64,000 nucleotides of DNA from an uncultured Collinsella sp. (GCA_902496945.1 CABVDE010000001.1:1-64000), one strand, 5' to 3'. Positions 18,237 to 27,292 are shown, counted from the first letter of the stretch. The notes: generated from the sequence alone by a model not told the origin. Made by a program: numbers and translations.

Positions 18237-18242
18237 TATAAT
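18237..18242 (+). promoter_or_regulatory. Candidate -10 box before ytxH-like gene
   Basis: TATAAT in the context CTGCGGGTATAATGG, about 50 nt before the start codon. No good -35 box is visible at 17 nt spacing. Confidence 0.4.
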
Positions 18243-18293
18243 GGACAGCATTCAAACGGTGGGCACCGACGTGCCCGCAGGAGAGGAATGATT

Positions 18294-18683
18294 ATGGGTA
18301 AGACTTTCAGCTTTGTCTCCGGCGCACTTTTTGGTGCCGCTGCCGGCGCCATCATCGGCGTCGCTCTAGCCCCGCGTTCGGGCGCCGAGACCCGCGCCAT
18401 GGCTGCCGATATCGCCAACGACGCCTGGGACAATATGCGTGACACCTACGAGCGCAGCGCCGAGGAGGCCCGTGCTGCGGTGAGTGACTTTGGCCCGATG
18501 GTCGACGCCAAGACCGACGACCTGCGCGCCAAGGTCGACCTGGCCCGCGAGCGCATGGACCAGCTGCGCGAGCAGCTCAACGACGCCATTTCGGGCGGCA
18601 ACGTGACGCCTGCCGCCGACGTTGTGGTCGAGAACGCCGTCGAGGCCGATACCGAGGCTGCGGAGCCCTCGACCGAGGCATAA
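18294..18683 (+). CDS. YtxH domain-containing protein
   Basis: 129-residue small protein. An N-terminal glycine/alanine-rich hydrophobic segment (SGALFGAAAGAIIGVALAP) is followed by a Lys/Glu/Arg amphipathic helical region with coiled-coil character. This is the YtxH (gas vesicle GvpP-like/stress) architecture. ATG 18294 is chosen over ATG 18288 because AGGAGAGG sits 8 nt upstream of it. It overlaps the next gene by one base (TAATG). Confidence 0.8.
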   Translation: MGKTFSFVSGALFGAAAGAIIGVALAPRSGAETRAMAADIANDAWDNMRDTYERSAEEARAAVSDFGPMVDAKTDDLRAKVDLARERMDQLREQLNDAISGGNVTPAADVVVENAVEADTEAAEPSTEA

Positions 18684-19438
18684 TGCGCGCCGGGGATTTT
18701 GTCGGCGCCAAGATCTATCGCAAGCCTACCGCGGACAAGCGCACCAAAAAGGACGGCACGCCGCGCAGCCCTAAAAAGCTCGGAAAGATTCACTTTCCGG
18801 TCTTTACCCCGGGCGGTACGCGCGTGGTCGGCTTTATGGTCCGCCAGTCCGATATCGCGGGCATGATCGAGCGTCCCGACCGATTCGTAGCGCTCGATGC
18901 CATTGGCGTCTACGAGGGCGCCATTGCGGTCGATGACGTCAAGGGCACGTACGATGCCGCCGCTGCCAAGCGCCTCGACATCAACCTGGACGATTGCATC
19001 ATCTGGGTCGGTATGGACGTGCGCACGGAATCGGGCGACGTCGTGGGCTATTGCTCGGACGTTGAGTTCAAGCCACGCTCGGGCATCGTGCAGGCTTTCT
19101 ATGTGACCGCCGGTGCTGCTTCGAGTGTTTTGGTCGGTGACGCGCAGGTGCCGCCGGCGATGCTGCGCGGTTACGAGAACGGCGCGATGATCGTCTCGGA
19201 CGAGGTCAAGTCGCTCGGGTATTCGGGCGGTGCGGCTGCCAAGGCCGCCGAGGCAAGTGTCGTGGTGGGCGACAAGGTCAAAAAGGGCGCCAAGGTGCTC
19301 GACGACAAGGGATCGGTCGCCGTGGACAAGGGCAGTCGCGCACTGGGCAAGCAGCTCGGCAAGACGCGCGGCATGTTCAAGGCCTTTAAGGACGAATACC
19401 AAAAGGCGAGCGGAGGCTCGTCAAAAGCTACAAAATAG
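18683..19438 (+). CDS. PRC-barrel domain protein
   Basis: 251-residue cytoplasmic protein. Residues about 40-90 and 100-150 look like PRC-barrel beta-structure (HFPVFTPGGTRVVGFMVRQ; GDVVGYCSDVEF). The Lys/Gly/Ser-rich C-terminal third has repeated DKGS and KKGAK words. It is translationally coupled to the YtxH-like gene (shared A in TAATG). The function is unknown; PRC barrels are found in RNA processing (RimM) and membrane-linked proteins. Confidence 0.75.
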   Translation: MRAGDFVGAKIYRKPTADKRTKKDGTPRSPKKLGKIHFPVFTPGGTRVVGFMVRQSDIAGMIERPDRFVALDAIGVYEGAIAVDDVKGTYDAAAAKRLDINLDDCIIWVGMDVRTESGDVVGYCSDVEFKPRSGIVQAFYVTAGAASSVLVGDAQVPPAMLRGYENGAMIVSDEVKSLGYSGGAAAKAAEASVVVGDKVKKGAKVLDDKGSVAVDKGSRALGKQLGKTRGMFKAFKDEYQKASGGSSKATK

Positions 19439-19460
19439 CGACGTACCAAATGATGGGAGG

Positions 19461-19490
19461 CAAGCCGGAGACCTGTTGCTCCGGCTTGCT
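19461..19490 (+). terminator. Hairpin after PRC-barrel gene
   Basis: AAGCCGGAG-ACCTGTTG-CTCCGGCTT, followed by GCTGTGTTT. It lies between the PRC-barrel and NodB-like genes. Confidence 0.5.
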
Positions 19491-19510
19491 GTGTTTATGG
19501 GGGAGGGCAC

Positions 19511-20917
19511 ATGCGCCAAAACGGATCCAACTTAAACGGGTGTTCGGGTGCGCGTCCGACGACGCGCCGCGACCTGGGACAGCTGCCCAGCGGTCAGCGC
19601 CGCCCTCGCCGTAAGCCCGGCGCGATGTACCTCAACCATAGCCGCGGGTTTAGCGACCGCAGCGCGCGCATCGGCAACAGCCGCACGCCTCGCCGTCCGT
19701 CTCGCTTGCCCTATGCGCTCATCGCCGTGGGCTGTGCGCTCGTGCTGTTTATCGCAGCCGTTGTGGGTTACGTCAACCGCAGCGTGGACGTGGAGCTCAA
19801 CGGCCAGAAGACCGCGGTGCGCGTGGGCTCTACGCTGCAGAATCTTATCGACGACCAGGAGCTGACCGACACCTACGATGCCGGCGACCTGCTGGCCGTC
19901 GATGACAGCGTGCTCAAGCGCCATGGGGGCGAAAAGCTGTCGGTAAAGGTGGACGGCAAGCGCGTGAAGCAGGGCAAATGGGATAGCCGCGAACTTGAGG
20001 GCGGCGAGAAGGTGACGGTCAAGGATGGCCGTAACACCTACGAGAAGCACGAGGTTCAGGCTACGGTTATCGAGCCCAAGCTCAAGGTCGAGGGCACGGG
20101 CGCTATCGAGTATGTGCAGACGTGGGGTGTCCAGGGCCGCTCCGAGGTGTGGGTTGGCGAGCAGTCGGGCAAGACGCAGGACCGCGGCGAGGTTGTGCCC
20201 GCCACCGATTGCGTCGTTGCATGCGCCAGCGTGGCGCCCAAGGGCAACGAAAAGTACGTGGCGCTGACGTTTGACGAGGGCCCGAGCGGCGCCACCAAAC
20301 AGATTCTGCAGGTGCTCAAGGAAAAGGGCGTCACCGCGACGTTCTTCCTTTCGGGCGATGCGGCCGAGGCTTCGCCCGCCACGGCCAAGGCGATTGTCGA
20401 CGCCGGGTGCGAGATTGGATCCAACAGCTACAGCGACGATTCGCTCAAGGGTCAGGACCGTGAGGCGGTACGCGAGCAGATCACGAAAGGCGCCGATGCG
20501 ATTAAGTCGGCGACCGGCGTGAAGACGATGCTGCTGCGTGCTCCCTACGCTGCCTTTGACGAACAAAACTGGATTGATGCGATGGACCTGGTCTCCGCCG
20601 TGGTCTCGTGGAATATTGACTCGGGCGACTGGCTACTCAACGGTGCCGACGAGCAAGTCTCTACAGTGCTCGATTCGGTGACGCCGGGCAATATCGTGCT
20701 GCTCACCGATAGCGACGAATGCGCCGATCAGACGCTCGAGGCACTGCCGCAGATCATCGACGGCCTCATCGCCGACGGCTACAAGATCGTGACGCTGAGC
20801 GACCTGGTCAAGACGGACACATCGCTCAGCAAAAAACTCACCTCGCTGTCGAAGGTCACCATGCCAAAGGACGCTGTGTTTCCCCAACTGGCCGAGAACG
20901 ACGACACCACGGAGTAG
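19511..20917 (+). CDS. NodB-fold polysaccharide deacetylase-like protein lacking metal ligands
   Basis: 468-residue type II membrane protein. An Arg-rich cytoplasmic N-terminus is followed by one membrane helix (LPYALIAVGCALVLFIAAVV, about 75-95), a beta-rich extracytoplasmic region (about 95-240) and a C-terminal NodB fold (about 245-445). Motif 1 is TFDEGP instead of TFDDGP. Motif 2 is SNSYSDD instead of NHTYSHP, so both metal-binding His are lost. Motif 3 is RAPYA, motif 4 DSGDW, and motif 5 LLTDSD instead of LLHD. It is probably not an active deacetylase and may bind glycans. GGGGGAGGGC precedes ATG 19511. An internal ATG at 19626 is possible. Confidence 0.82.
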   Translation: MRQNGSNLNGCSGARPTTRRDLGQLPSGQRRPRRKPGAMYLNHSRGFSDRSARIGNSRTPRRPSRLPYALIAVGCALVLFIAAVVGYVNRSVDVELNGQKTAVRVGSTLQNLIDDQELTDTYDAGDLLAVDDSVLKRHGGEKLSVKVDGKRVKQGKWDSRELEGGEKVTVKDGRNTYEKHEVQATVIEPKLKVEGTGAIEYVQTWGVQGRSEVWVGEQSGKTQDRGEVVPATDCVVACASVAPKGNEKYVALTFDEGPSGATKQILQVLKEKGVTATFFLSGDAAEASPATAKAIVDAGCEIGSNSYSDDSLKGQDREAVREQITKGADAIKSATGVKTMLLRAPYAAFDEQNWIDAMDLVSAVVSWNIDSGDWLLNGADEQVSTVLDSVTPGNIVLLTDSDECADQTLEALPQIIDGLIADGYKIVTLSDLVKTDTSLSKKLTSLSKVTMPKDAVFPQLAENDDTTE

Positions 20918-21234
20918 TCGGTTAAGAACGTCCCCGATAACTATGTCACGGATACGTCAGCGTTTGGTATGCCTGCAATGTGCAGCGCATAAATTCGGTG
21001 CCGCAGGGCGATGCTGATGCTATAGTTACTGCGGTTAATGAGGGTCAAGAGAAAGGTTGCAGGTGAAATCCAAACCTCGACCATACAGTCGATGACCCCA
21101 TGCAGGTGCTTTTTGCGCATGCACGGGGAGTAAGCGTCGAGCGGCGTGCCGCCCGCGCATGCGTATACATATCCAGAAGTCCCCGGACGCTGCTCGCGCG
21201 GTCGCGTCCGGAGGAATGATGATGGGGAGCACCA
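20918..21234 (+). promoter_or_regulatory. Structured leader before metal-transport operon (candidate cis-RNA)
   Basis: A 317-nt gap without a gene. From about 21041 an outer stem GGGTCA ... TGACCC can enclose two hairpins (AGGTT ... AACCT and TCGAC ... GTCGA), giving a three-way junction. Next comes GCATGCACGGGGAGTAAGCG, which loosely recalls the GGGGAGUAGC word of yybP-ykoY (Mn2+) riboswitches. Finally a CCGGACGC/GCGTCCGG hairpin (21183-21211) abuts the ribosome-binding region. TATAGT at 21021-21026 may be a -10 box. M-box sequence signatures are not seen. Confidence 0.35.
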
Positions 21235-23079
21235 TTGAATTATCTGAGTGAGATGCTCAAATTGCCGGTCTTGGACGTCGATGGCGAAAAGCTCGGCGTA
21301 GTCAACGATTTTGGCATTGCTACCGGCGAAGTTTTTCCGCACGTGACGTCGCTTGCCTTCCGCGGCCCCGGCAAGACGCCGTTTATGATCAGCTGGCGCA
21401 AATGGGTCGACCGTATCGACGAGACGGGCGTGTATCTCAACACGTCTGCCACCAATATTCGCTTCTCGTACCTGCAGCCGACCGAGCTCCTGCTGGCGCG
21501 CGATGTGCTCAACAAACAGATCGTCGACACGCAGGGTATGAAGGTCGTGCGCGTAAACGACATCAAGTTTTCCATGTCGGGCGAAAACCAGCTGCGCCTG
21601 CTGGGCGCCGAGGTGGGTGCCCGCGGCCTGCTGCGCGCGATCAGCCCCAAGCTCGAGCATATCGTCGAAGGCTTTATGAAGCACCTGGGCAAGCAGCTCA
21701 GCGAGGACATCATCGCTTGGTCCTACATGGACCTGCTCGATCGCTCGACCAAGAACATTCAGCTTTCGGTGTCGCACAAGACGCTCGGCGAGCTGCACCC
21801 CGCCGACATCGCTGACATTATCGAGCAACTCGACCCGCGCCTGCGCGCGCAGGTGTTCGCGCAGCTCGATACCGCCCAGGCCGCCGAGGCCATTTCGGAG
21901 TTTGATGACGACGAGCTTATGACCGAGATGCTCGAGGGCCTGTCCGACACCGACGCGTCGTCGATGCTGGCCATGATGGACCCGGACGATGCAGCCGACC
22001 TGATCGACGAGCTCGATTACGAGAAGGCCGAGAAGCTCCTGCGCCTGATGGGCGTCAAGGAGGAGAAGGCGATTCGTAACCTGTTGGGCTACGAGGACAA
22101 CACCGCCGGCCGCATCATGACCTCGGAGTTTGTCGCCCTGCCTGCCACGGCGACGGTCGGCGACGCCATCGAGGCGATCCGCAAGCTCGACGAGGACTTC
22201 GAGAGCGTCTACTACGTCTATACCGAGGACCCGAGCGGCATGCTGACGGGCGTGCTTTCGCTGCGTACGCTGATTGTGGCCGACCGCGACGCCACACTGG
22301 GTCAGCTGGCCTACCGTGACCTGGTTTATGTGTCGCCCGACGAGGACCAGGAAGATGTAACGGATGAGATGACCAAGTACGACCTGGTCGCCATCCCCGT
22401 GTGCGACGAAAATCGCCACATCTTGGGCATCGTGACCTTCGACGACGCCATGGACGTTATCGCCGAGGAGCACCAGGAAGACCTGCAGATCGCCGGCATC
22501 GGCTCGGGTGACAGCGCGTCCGACGACTCGACGAACGTGCTCAGCTGGTTCGTGCATCGCCAGTACTGGGTTGTCGTATGGGGAATTGCCTCGTGCCTTA
22601 TGGCGACGATGCTGGGGACGGCGCTCGGCTCCGCGCACCTGGTGGTGTTTCCCATGTGCGCTATGCCGCTCGTGCTGCTGGCTGCCTCACGCATGGTGTC
22701 GTTCGTTAAGAACTACTTCCTGGAGTACGACGGCCACGACGACGAACCCAAACCGTACCTGGGATTCTTCTTCCAGAGCACGGGTATGGGCCTGATCCTG
22801 TCGCTCGTGACCTATCTGTGCGCGCAGCTGGTGCGCACTGCCGCGTTCCCCGATGCGCCCATGTTTGAGGAGCAACTCTTTACCGGGTGCTTTAACATCG
22901 CTGCCATCATTTGCCTGGTTGGCAACATGAGCGCCGTGATTTACCTGATGGTGCTGTTCTGGCGTGACGAGCATGACCTCAACACATCGGGCACCGCCAT
23001 GAACGTTATTGCCGTCATGATCTCGTGTGTGGCGTACTGCGTTGCCGCAGTGCTGCTTACCATGTCGGTCATGGGTTAG
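21235..23079 (+). CDS. PRC-barrel/MgtE_N/CBS domain membrane protein, metal transport partner
   Basis: 614-residue protein. PRC-barrel-like segments (about 5-150) come first, then an MgtE_N helical domain (about 180-290, LHPADIADIIEQLDP and repeated DDA/E-L-I helices), two CBS domains (about 290-420), and a membrane part with about five helices (about 440-614). The membrane part does not show the usual MgtE pore motifs, so this is not a plain MgtE channel. It lies 8 nt before an Nramp gene and probably regulates or partners it. The start is TTG 21235 with GGGGAGCACCA before it; in-frame ATG 21253 is an alternative. Confidence 0.8.
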   Translation: MNYLSEMLKLPVLDVDGEKLGVVNDFGIATGEVFPHVTSLAFRGPGKTPFMISWRKWVDRIDETGVYLNTSATNIRFSYLQPTELLLARDVLNKQIVDTQGMKVVRVNDIKFSMSGENQLRLLGAEVGARGLLRAISPKLEHIVEGFMKHLGKQLSEDIIAWSYMDLLDRSTKNIQLSVSHKTLGELHPADIADIIEQLDPRLRAQVFAQLDTAQAAEAISEFDDDELMTEMLEGLSDTDASSMLAMMDPDDAADLIDELDYEKAEKLLRLMGVKEEKAIRNLLGYEDNTAGRIMTSEFVALPATATVGDAIEAIRKLDEDFESVYYVYTEDPSGMLTGVLSLRTLIVADRDATLGQLAYRDLVYVSPDEDQEDVTDEMTKYDLVAIPVCDENRHILGIVTFDDAMDVIAEEHQEDLQIAGIGSGDSASDDSTNVLSWFVHRQYWVVVWGIASCLMATMLGTALGSAHLVVFPMCAMPLVLLAASRMVSFVKNYFLEYDGHDDEPKPYLGFFFQSTGMGLILSLVTYLCAQLVRTAAFPDAPMFEEQLFTGCFNIAAIICLVGNMSAVIYLMVLFWRDEHDLNTSGTAMNVIAVMISCVAYCVAAVLLTMSVMG

Positions 23080-23087
23080 GTGGTCGC

Positions 23088-24350
23088 GTGCAAAACACGA
23101 AGCAAAAGCCGAGCACCAAGCAGAAGTTGACCATCGCGGCCATCTTTGGCGCTATGGGTCCCGGTCTGCTGGCGGCGCTTTCGGGCAATGACGCCGGCGG
23201 TATTGCAACGTATTCCAGCGCGGGCGCCAGCTATGGCTATAAGATGCTCTGGATGCTTCCCGTCATGACCGTGCTGCTTATCGTGACACAGGAGACCGCC
23301 GCTCGCTGCGGTTGCGTGACGGGTAAGGGCCTGGCGTCGCTCATTCGCGAGCGCTTTGGCGTGCGCAAGAGCGTGCTGGCCATGGCGGCGCTGTTGATTG
23401 CGAATACGGCCGTGACCATCTCGGAGTTTGCGGGTATCGCGAGTGGCCTGGCCCTCTTTGGCGTGCCGGCGAGCATCTCGGTGCCGTTGGTGGCGCTGCT
23501 GGTGTGGATGCTTACCATGTCGGGCAGCTTCCAGCGCATCGAGAAGATTCTGCTGCTGGTGAGCTGCGTGTTCGTGACCTATGTCGTCGCCGCGTTTATG
23601 GCGGGTCCCAACTGGGGTGAGGTCGCGGTCGACCTGGTCGTGCCCAACATTCAGAATGACCCCAGCTACGTGTCGCTCGTGGTCGCAACGATCGGTACCA
23701 CCATCGCGCCGTGGATGATCTTCTTGGCGCAGAACAACGTGGTCGATAAGAACGCGGGCGAGGACGACATCGTGCTGCAGCGCATCGATACCGTGAGCGG
23801 CTCGATTGCCGCCGACATCATCGCCGGCTTTATTATCATCACGACCGGTACGGTGTTGTTCCCGGCGGGCATTCAGATTAGCGATGCTGCCGATGCGGCC
23901 CGCGCGCTGGAGCCCATCGCCGGCCAGTGGTCCACGGTGCTGTTTGCCTCGGGTCTGGTCGCGGCGAGCTTCTTGGCCGCCTGCGTGCTGCCGGGTGTTA
24001 CGTCGAGTGCTATCTGTGAGGCATTTGGCTGGGAGCGCGGCGCCGACCGCAGCTGGGACGAGGCTCCGGTCTACCGCGGCATCATTACGGCAATCATCGG
24101 TATCTCCGCCGTGTTGGTGCTCATGCCCGGCGTAGATCTGTTCCAGATTATGATGACCTCCCAGGTCATCAACGGCGTATTGTTGCCCGTGGTTCTGGTG
24201 TTCCAGGTGGTTATCGCCGCCGACCGTCACATTATGGGCGCCAACCGCAACGGCCGCGTGTGGAACGTGCTCACGTGGGCGACTATCGGTGTGATTACGG
24301 TGCTGACGGTTGTTATGTTTGTTCTGCAGGCGATGGGCTACAGCGCGTAA
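23088..24350 (+). CDS. Nramp-family divalent metal transporter, NRMT-like (Mg2+/Mn2+)
   Basis: 420-residue membrane protein with about eleven helices. Helix 1 carries SGNDAGG where classical Mn2+/Fe2+ Nramps have DPGN. Helix 6 carries TIAPWMIFLAQNNVV where they have the MPHN metal-binding Met. The loss of that Met is a feature reported for the NRMT subgroup that moves Mg2+ and Mn2+, including one from the related Eggerthella lenta (from memory). GTG 23088 is the likely start, right after the preceding stop; the longer frame overlaps the upstream gene. Operon with the MgtE_N/CBS gene. Confidence 0.85.
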   Translation: MQNTKQKPSTKQKLTIAAIFGAMGPGLLAALSGNDAGGIATYSSAGASYGYKMLWMLPVMTVLLIVTQETAARCGCVTGKGLASLIRERFGVRKSVLAMAALLIANTAVTISEFAGIASGLALFGVPASISVPLVALLVWMLTMSGSFQRIEKILLLVSCVFVTYVVAAFMAGPNWGEVAVDLVVPNIQNDPSYVSLVVATIGTTIAPWMIFLAQNNVVDKNAGEDDIVLQRIDTVSGSIAADIIAGFIIITTGTVLFPAGIQISDAADAARALEPIAGQWSTVLFASGLVAASFLAACVLPGVTSSAICEAFGWERGADRSWDEAPVYRGIITAIIGISAVLVLMPGVDLFQIMMTSQVINGVLLPVVLVFQVVIAADRHIMGANRNGRVWNVLTWATIGVITVLTVVMFVLQAMGYSA

Positions 24351-24372
24351 TGCCTCTTTTGGCTTCGGGCGG

Positions 24373-24401
24373 GCCGCAGCCATGGGCTGCGGCTTGTTTT
24401 T
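24373..24401 (+). terminator. Terminator of metal-transport operon
   Basis: GCCGCAGC-CATGG-GCTGCGGC followed by TTGTTTTTTGC, 22 nt after the Nramp stop codon. Confidence 0.75.
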
Positions 24402-24431
24402 TGCTTGCTATAGGGGGTCAGTCATATACCG

Positions 24432-24661
24432 GTGGGCAAAAAATGCCAAATATGAGTACTGTTGCTGGACTGATGGCATTTACGGCTAAGAAGAAAATGA
24501 ACACAGTAAAGAATTTGTATATTAAAATGAGCCTCTCTAAGTCATAGACCAGGTATTCGAATCAACTTAAGGGGACGCGAAGGCCGCGTGGGCGCCATTT
24601 TGTACTGTTTTGCCTGCTACTAAAATAGTGACAGTACTCATATTTGGCATTTTTTGACCAC
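24432..24661. mobile_element. MITE-like element with 31-nt terminal inverted repeats
   Basis: Arms 24432-24462 and 24631-24661 pair at 30 of 31 positions (core AAATGCCAAATATGAGTACT). The 230-bp element has no credible ORF and is clearly AT-richer than its surroundings. No target-site duplication is obvious. It sits in the gene-free interval 24351-24888. Confidence 0.65.
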
Positions 24662-24828
24662 GGCCCTCTGGGATTGCGTCGAGAGGGGCGAGGCTGGAGT
24701 GTTTGCGGTGGGTGTGGGGCTCAGAAACGACGCTCGGGGCAGCGAGGTGTCGTGGGGTTCAGCGCGGTGGCAGGGTTTCTACCGGGAGTGTCCCTGGGTG
24801 CCGGCAGAAAGGGAATGTCCCTGACTGC

Positions 24829-24864
24829 CGGAGGGGGTGTCGGCCATGGCCGACACCCCCTCCG
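24829..24864. repeat. 36-nt perfect palindrome
   Basis: CGGAGGGGGTGTCGGCCATG continues into its own reverse complement with no loop. It lies 25 nt beyond the 3' end of the leftward acyltransferase gene and may serve as its terminator, though no T-run follows. Just upstream TGTCCCTG-N-TGCCGG is repeated at about 24790 and 24817. Confidence 0.6.
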
Positions 24865-24888
24865 GGTGCAAGCGGATTTGTCGGTGTG

Positions 24889-27105
24889 CTACTTTTCGGC
24901 GCCCAGCTTGTGCGGCTTGTAGGCGAGGGCGTTGATCAGGGCGTCGGCGGCAGATTTGACGGCTGCCGGCTGAGGATCGTTGACGTGGTCCTCGGGGTGT
25001 ACGGGCAGGTCCTTCTTAACGGCGTCATGAATCAGGTTGAGATATTCGGTCACGCCGGTGGTCGATAGGTGCGTACCATCGCCGTCGAACAGGTCGTTGC
25101 GGTTTGCGCTGTACCCGTACCAGTCGATAACGCGTACGTTCTTATAGCGCGTAGCGGCGTTGGCGATAGCCTGGTTGGTGGAGCCAACCCACGGCTGCGG
25201 GCTGCGCGTGTTCACAAACACCACGATGCGCTTGTCTCCCGCATCAGCCATGATCGCGTCAATCTGGTCGTCGGTCACCAAGCCGTTGGTGCCTAGGGCA
25301 AAGACCACGATCTTGCCGGCAAGGTTCTGCTGGATATAGCCCTCAAACGTTGCGCGGCCAGCGTCGAACTGTCGGCCCTTTTCGGCGTCGATATGGCTGT
25401 GCGGGAACACGCCGTCAAAGGAGTCTACGGCGCGCAGCGACACAGAGTCGCCGATCATGAGCAAGTCGTAGGAGCCATCGGGGAAGCCGTCGTTGTCCTT
25501 GTCGGTGTCGTCGGCTGCCTGCTGGTCCGTGGGTACGGTGTTCTTGGCTTCCTTGTTGAGGACTTCGGCGCCCTCACCGCTCAGTGCGGAGGTCTCGGGC
25601 ACAAAGATTAGGCCGCCCAGCGCGATGACAAGCACGATGCCGCAAGTGGCGCACACGGGAATGTGAGCGCGCACCCAGTTGGCGGGCGTGGTGGTGCCGT
25701 CGCGGAACTCGGATACGGTGCGCCCAAAGGCGCCCTTTCTAAACGGCGTCTCGATAAAGCGGTAGGAGCATTCGGCCACGGCGACCACCAGCAGCACCTG
25801 CAAAATGTACTGCCACCACGGCGTATCGCTGATGTTGGCGACCGGGTTCATGAGCAGCAGGAGCGGATAGTGCCACAGGTAGATGCTGTACGAACGCTTG
25901 CCGACCCACACGAGCGGCTCGGCGGCAAGGGCGCGCGCGACCGTGCCCTGGGGCTGCACGCAGGCGGCAATGACCATGAGCGTGAGGATGGAGCACAGCA
26001 GCGTGCCTCCGCGATACTGAAACGCGGTGTAGCCGTTGGTGAGTGAGACCATGGCGGCAAGTCCCACGAGGCCCACGATGCCCAGCAGGTCAATAGACGC
26101 GGGTGAGGACCAAAAACGAACGAGGGCACTCGGCTGAGCCGGGACGGTCTCGGCTGCATCGTTGGGCTTGCCGTCATGCTTGCCCTCGGCATTCTTGCCA
26201 CCTTTGGCTGCACTGACCAAGCGGTCCAGCCCCAGGCGATGAGCGAGGCACACGGGCGCCAGGTCACGGTCGGGGATAAAGGCCATCCAGGCTCCCAGCA
26301 GCAGCGAGAACACGCGGGTGTCGGTGCCATAGTACACGCGGCTGGGGTCGGCGGCGGGGTTATAGAGCACCATCATGGCGATGGCGGAGACAGCAGCCAG
26401 ACCCAGTACCACGCGGCGCGTGTTGGGCTTGCTCATGTGCATGGATACCATGGCAAGCAGCAGCGGGGGCCAAACCAGGTAGAACTGTTCCTCGATGGCG
26501 AGCGACCAAAAGTGTGTGAGCGGCGAGGGGTCGCCCAGGGCGTTGAAGTACGAGACGTCCTGCATAATCTGCCACCAGTTGTTAAAGAACAGCAGTGACG
26601 GCAAAATGTCGGGGCGCATCTTGGTGAGCATCACGTGGTTGAAGATGGTGCACAGCGCACAGGTCACCACCACGACGGTCACCACGGCGGGGACCAAGCG
26701 GCGGATGCGGCGAATCCAGAAGCTCTTGAGGTCGATGCGGCCGGTCTTAGCGACTTCGTTGAGCAGCAGGCGTGTGATCAGGTAGCCCGAAAGCACAAAG
26801 AAGATCGTGACGCCGAGCAGACCGCCCTGCGCCCAGGTGAGGTTGAGGTGGTAGAGCACCACCGCGACAACGGCGAGTGTGCGCAGGCCGTCGAGGGCGG
26901 GAATGTAGCGGGACTTGGGGCGAGCAGGCGTCTGCTCCGCGGCGGGAGTGTTGGCGCGGCCCGCGTTGTTGGCAGAAGCGCGATGGGGGCTCGCGGTGCG
27001 TCGCGGCTCGTTGGCGCGGCGTTCGCCCTTCACGCGTTCGTGTGGCGCCGGCTCGTTGCCCGTGCGGCGTCGACCGCGCGAGCTCGATTGCGAGAGTTGT
27101 TCCAT
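24889..27105 (-). CDS. OatA-like acyltransferase 3 with SGNH domain
   Basis: 738-residue membrane acyltransferase. A basic, Ala/Arg-rich cytoplasmic N-terminus (1-65) is followed by an acyltransferase-3 domain with about eleven helices (about 68-470; it begins YIPALDGLRTLAVVAVVLYH with the catalytic-type His, then FFVLSGYLIT and FWIRRIRRLVPA). A Ser/Thr/Asp linker leads to an SGNH hydrolase domain (about 560-738) with GDSVSL (nucleophile Ser) and DGTHLS (Asp/His). This layout is that of OatA-type enzymes that O-acetylate peptidoglycan or surface polysaccharides on the outer face. ATG 27105 has only a weak ribosome site. It is transcribed alone, divergent from ribokinase. Confidence 0.9.
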   Translation of the reverse strand: MEQLSQSSSRGRRRTGNEPAPHERVKGERRANEPRRTASPHRASANNAGRANTPAAEQTPARPKSRYIPALDGLRTLAVVAVVLYHLNLTWAQGGLLGVTIFFVLSGYLITRLLLNEVAKTGRIDLKSFWIRRIRRLVPAVVTVVVVTCALCTIFNHVMLTKMRPDILPSLLFFNNWWQIMQDVSYFNALGDPSPLTHFWSLAIEEQFYLVWPPLLLAMVSMHMSKPNTRRVVLGLAAVSAIAMMVLYNPAADPSRVYYGTDTRVFSLLLGAWMAFIPDRDLAPVCLAHRLGLDRLVSAAKGGKNAEGKHDGKPNDAAETVPAQPSALVRFWSSPASIDLLGIVGLVGLAAMVSLTNGYTAFQYRGGTLLCSILTLMVIAACVQPQGTVARALAAEPLVWVGKRSYSIYLWHYPLLLLMNPVANISDTPWWQYILQVLLVVAVAECSYRFIETPFRKGAFGRTVSEFRDGTTTPANWVRAHIPVCATCGIVLVIALGGLIFVPETSALSGEGAEVLNKEAKNTVPTDQQAADDTDKDNDGFPDGSYDLLMIGDSVSLRAVDSFDGVFPHSHIDAEKGRQFDAGRATFEGYIQQNLAGKIVVFALGTNGLVTDDQIDAIMADAGDKRIVVFVNTRSPQPWVGSTNQAIANAATRYKNVRVIDWYGYSANRNDLFDGDGTHLSTTGVTEYLNLIHDAVKKDLPVHPEDHVNDPQPAAVKSAADALINALAYKPHKLGAEK

Positions 27106-27292
27106 AAAACATCATCCAATGACGAGAATAATCAGCACGTATTCATTGTAGCCGCCTGCTCCTGTGAATGCTTGCTGCTGGCGCAAGCTCAAGCGCGCGT
27201 CCACATCAAAGTGAACTAAAGTTATAGGGGGTGCGAGAGTGCACAATCGATGGCCGACGGCGGGCGCAAAGCCTGAAGACGAGGAGGTTTCC

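Noticed and set aside
21216..21251. Eleven-codon leader peptide MMMGSTIELSE before the MgtE_N/CBS gene
   Set aside because: It has a ribosome site, but it overlaps the main start, has no attenuator pattern and is too short to support.
24644..25068. ORFs in the Nramp-acyltransferase gap
   Set aside because: Gly/Arg/Val-rich frames without start signals, over repeats and the 3' end of the acyltransferase gene.
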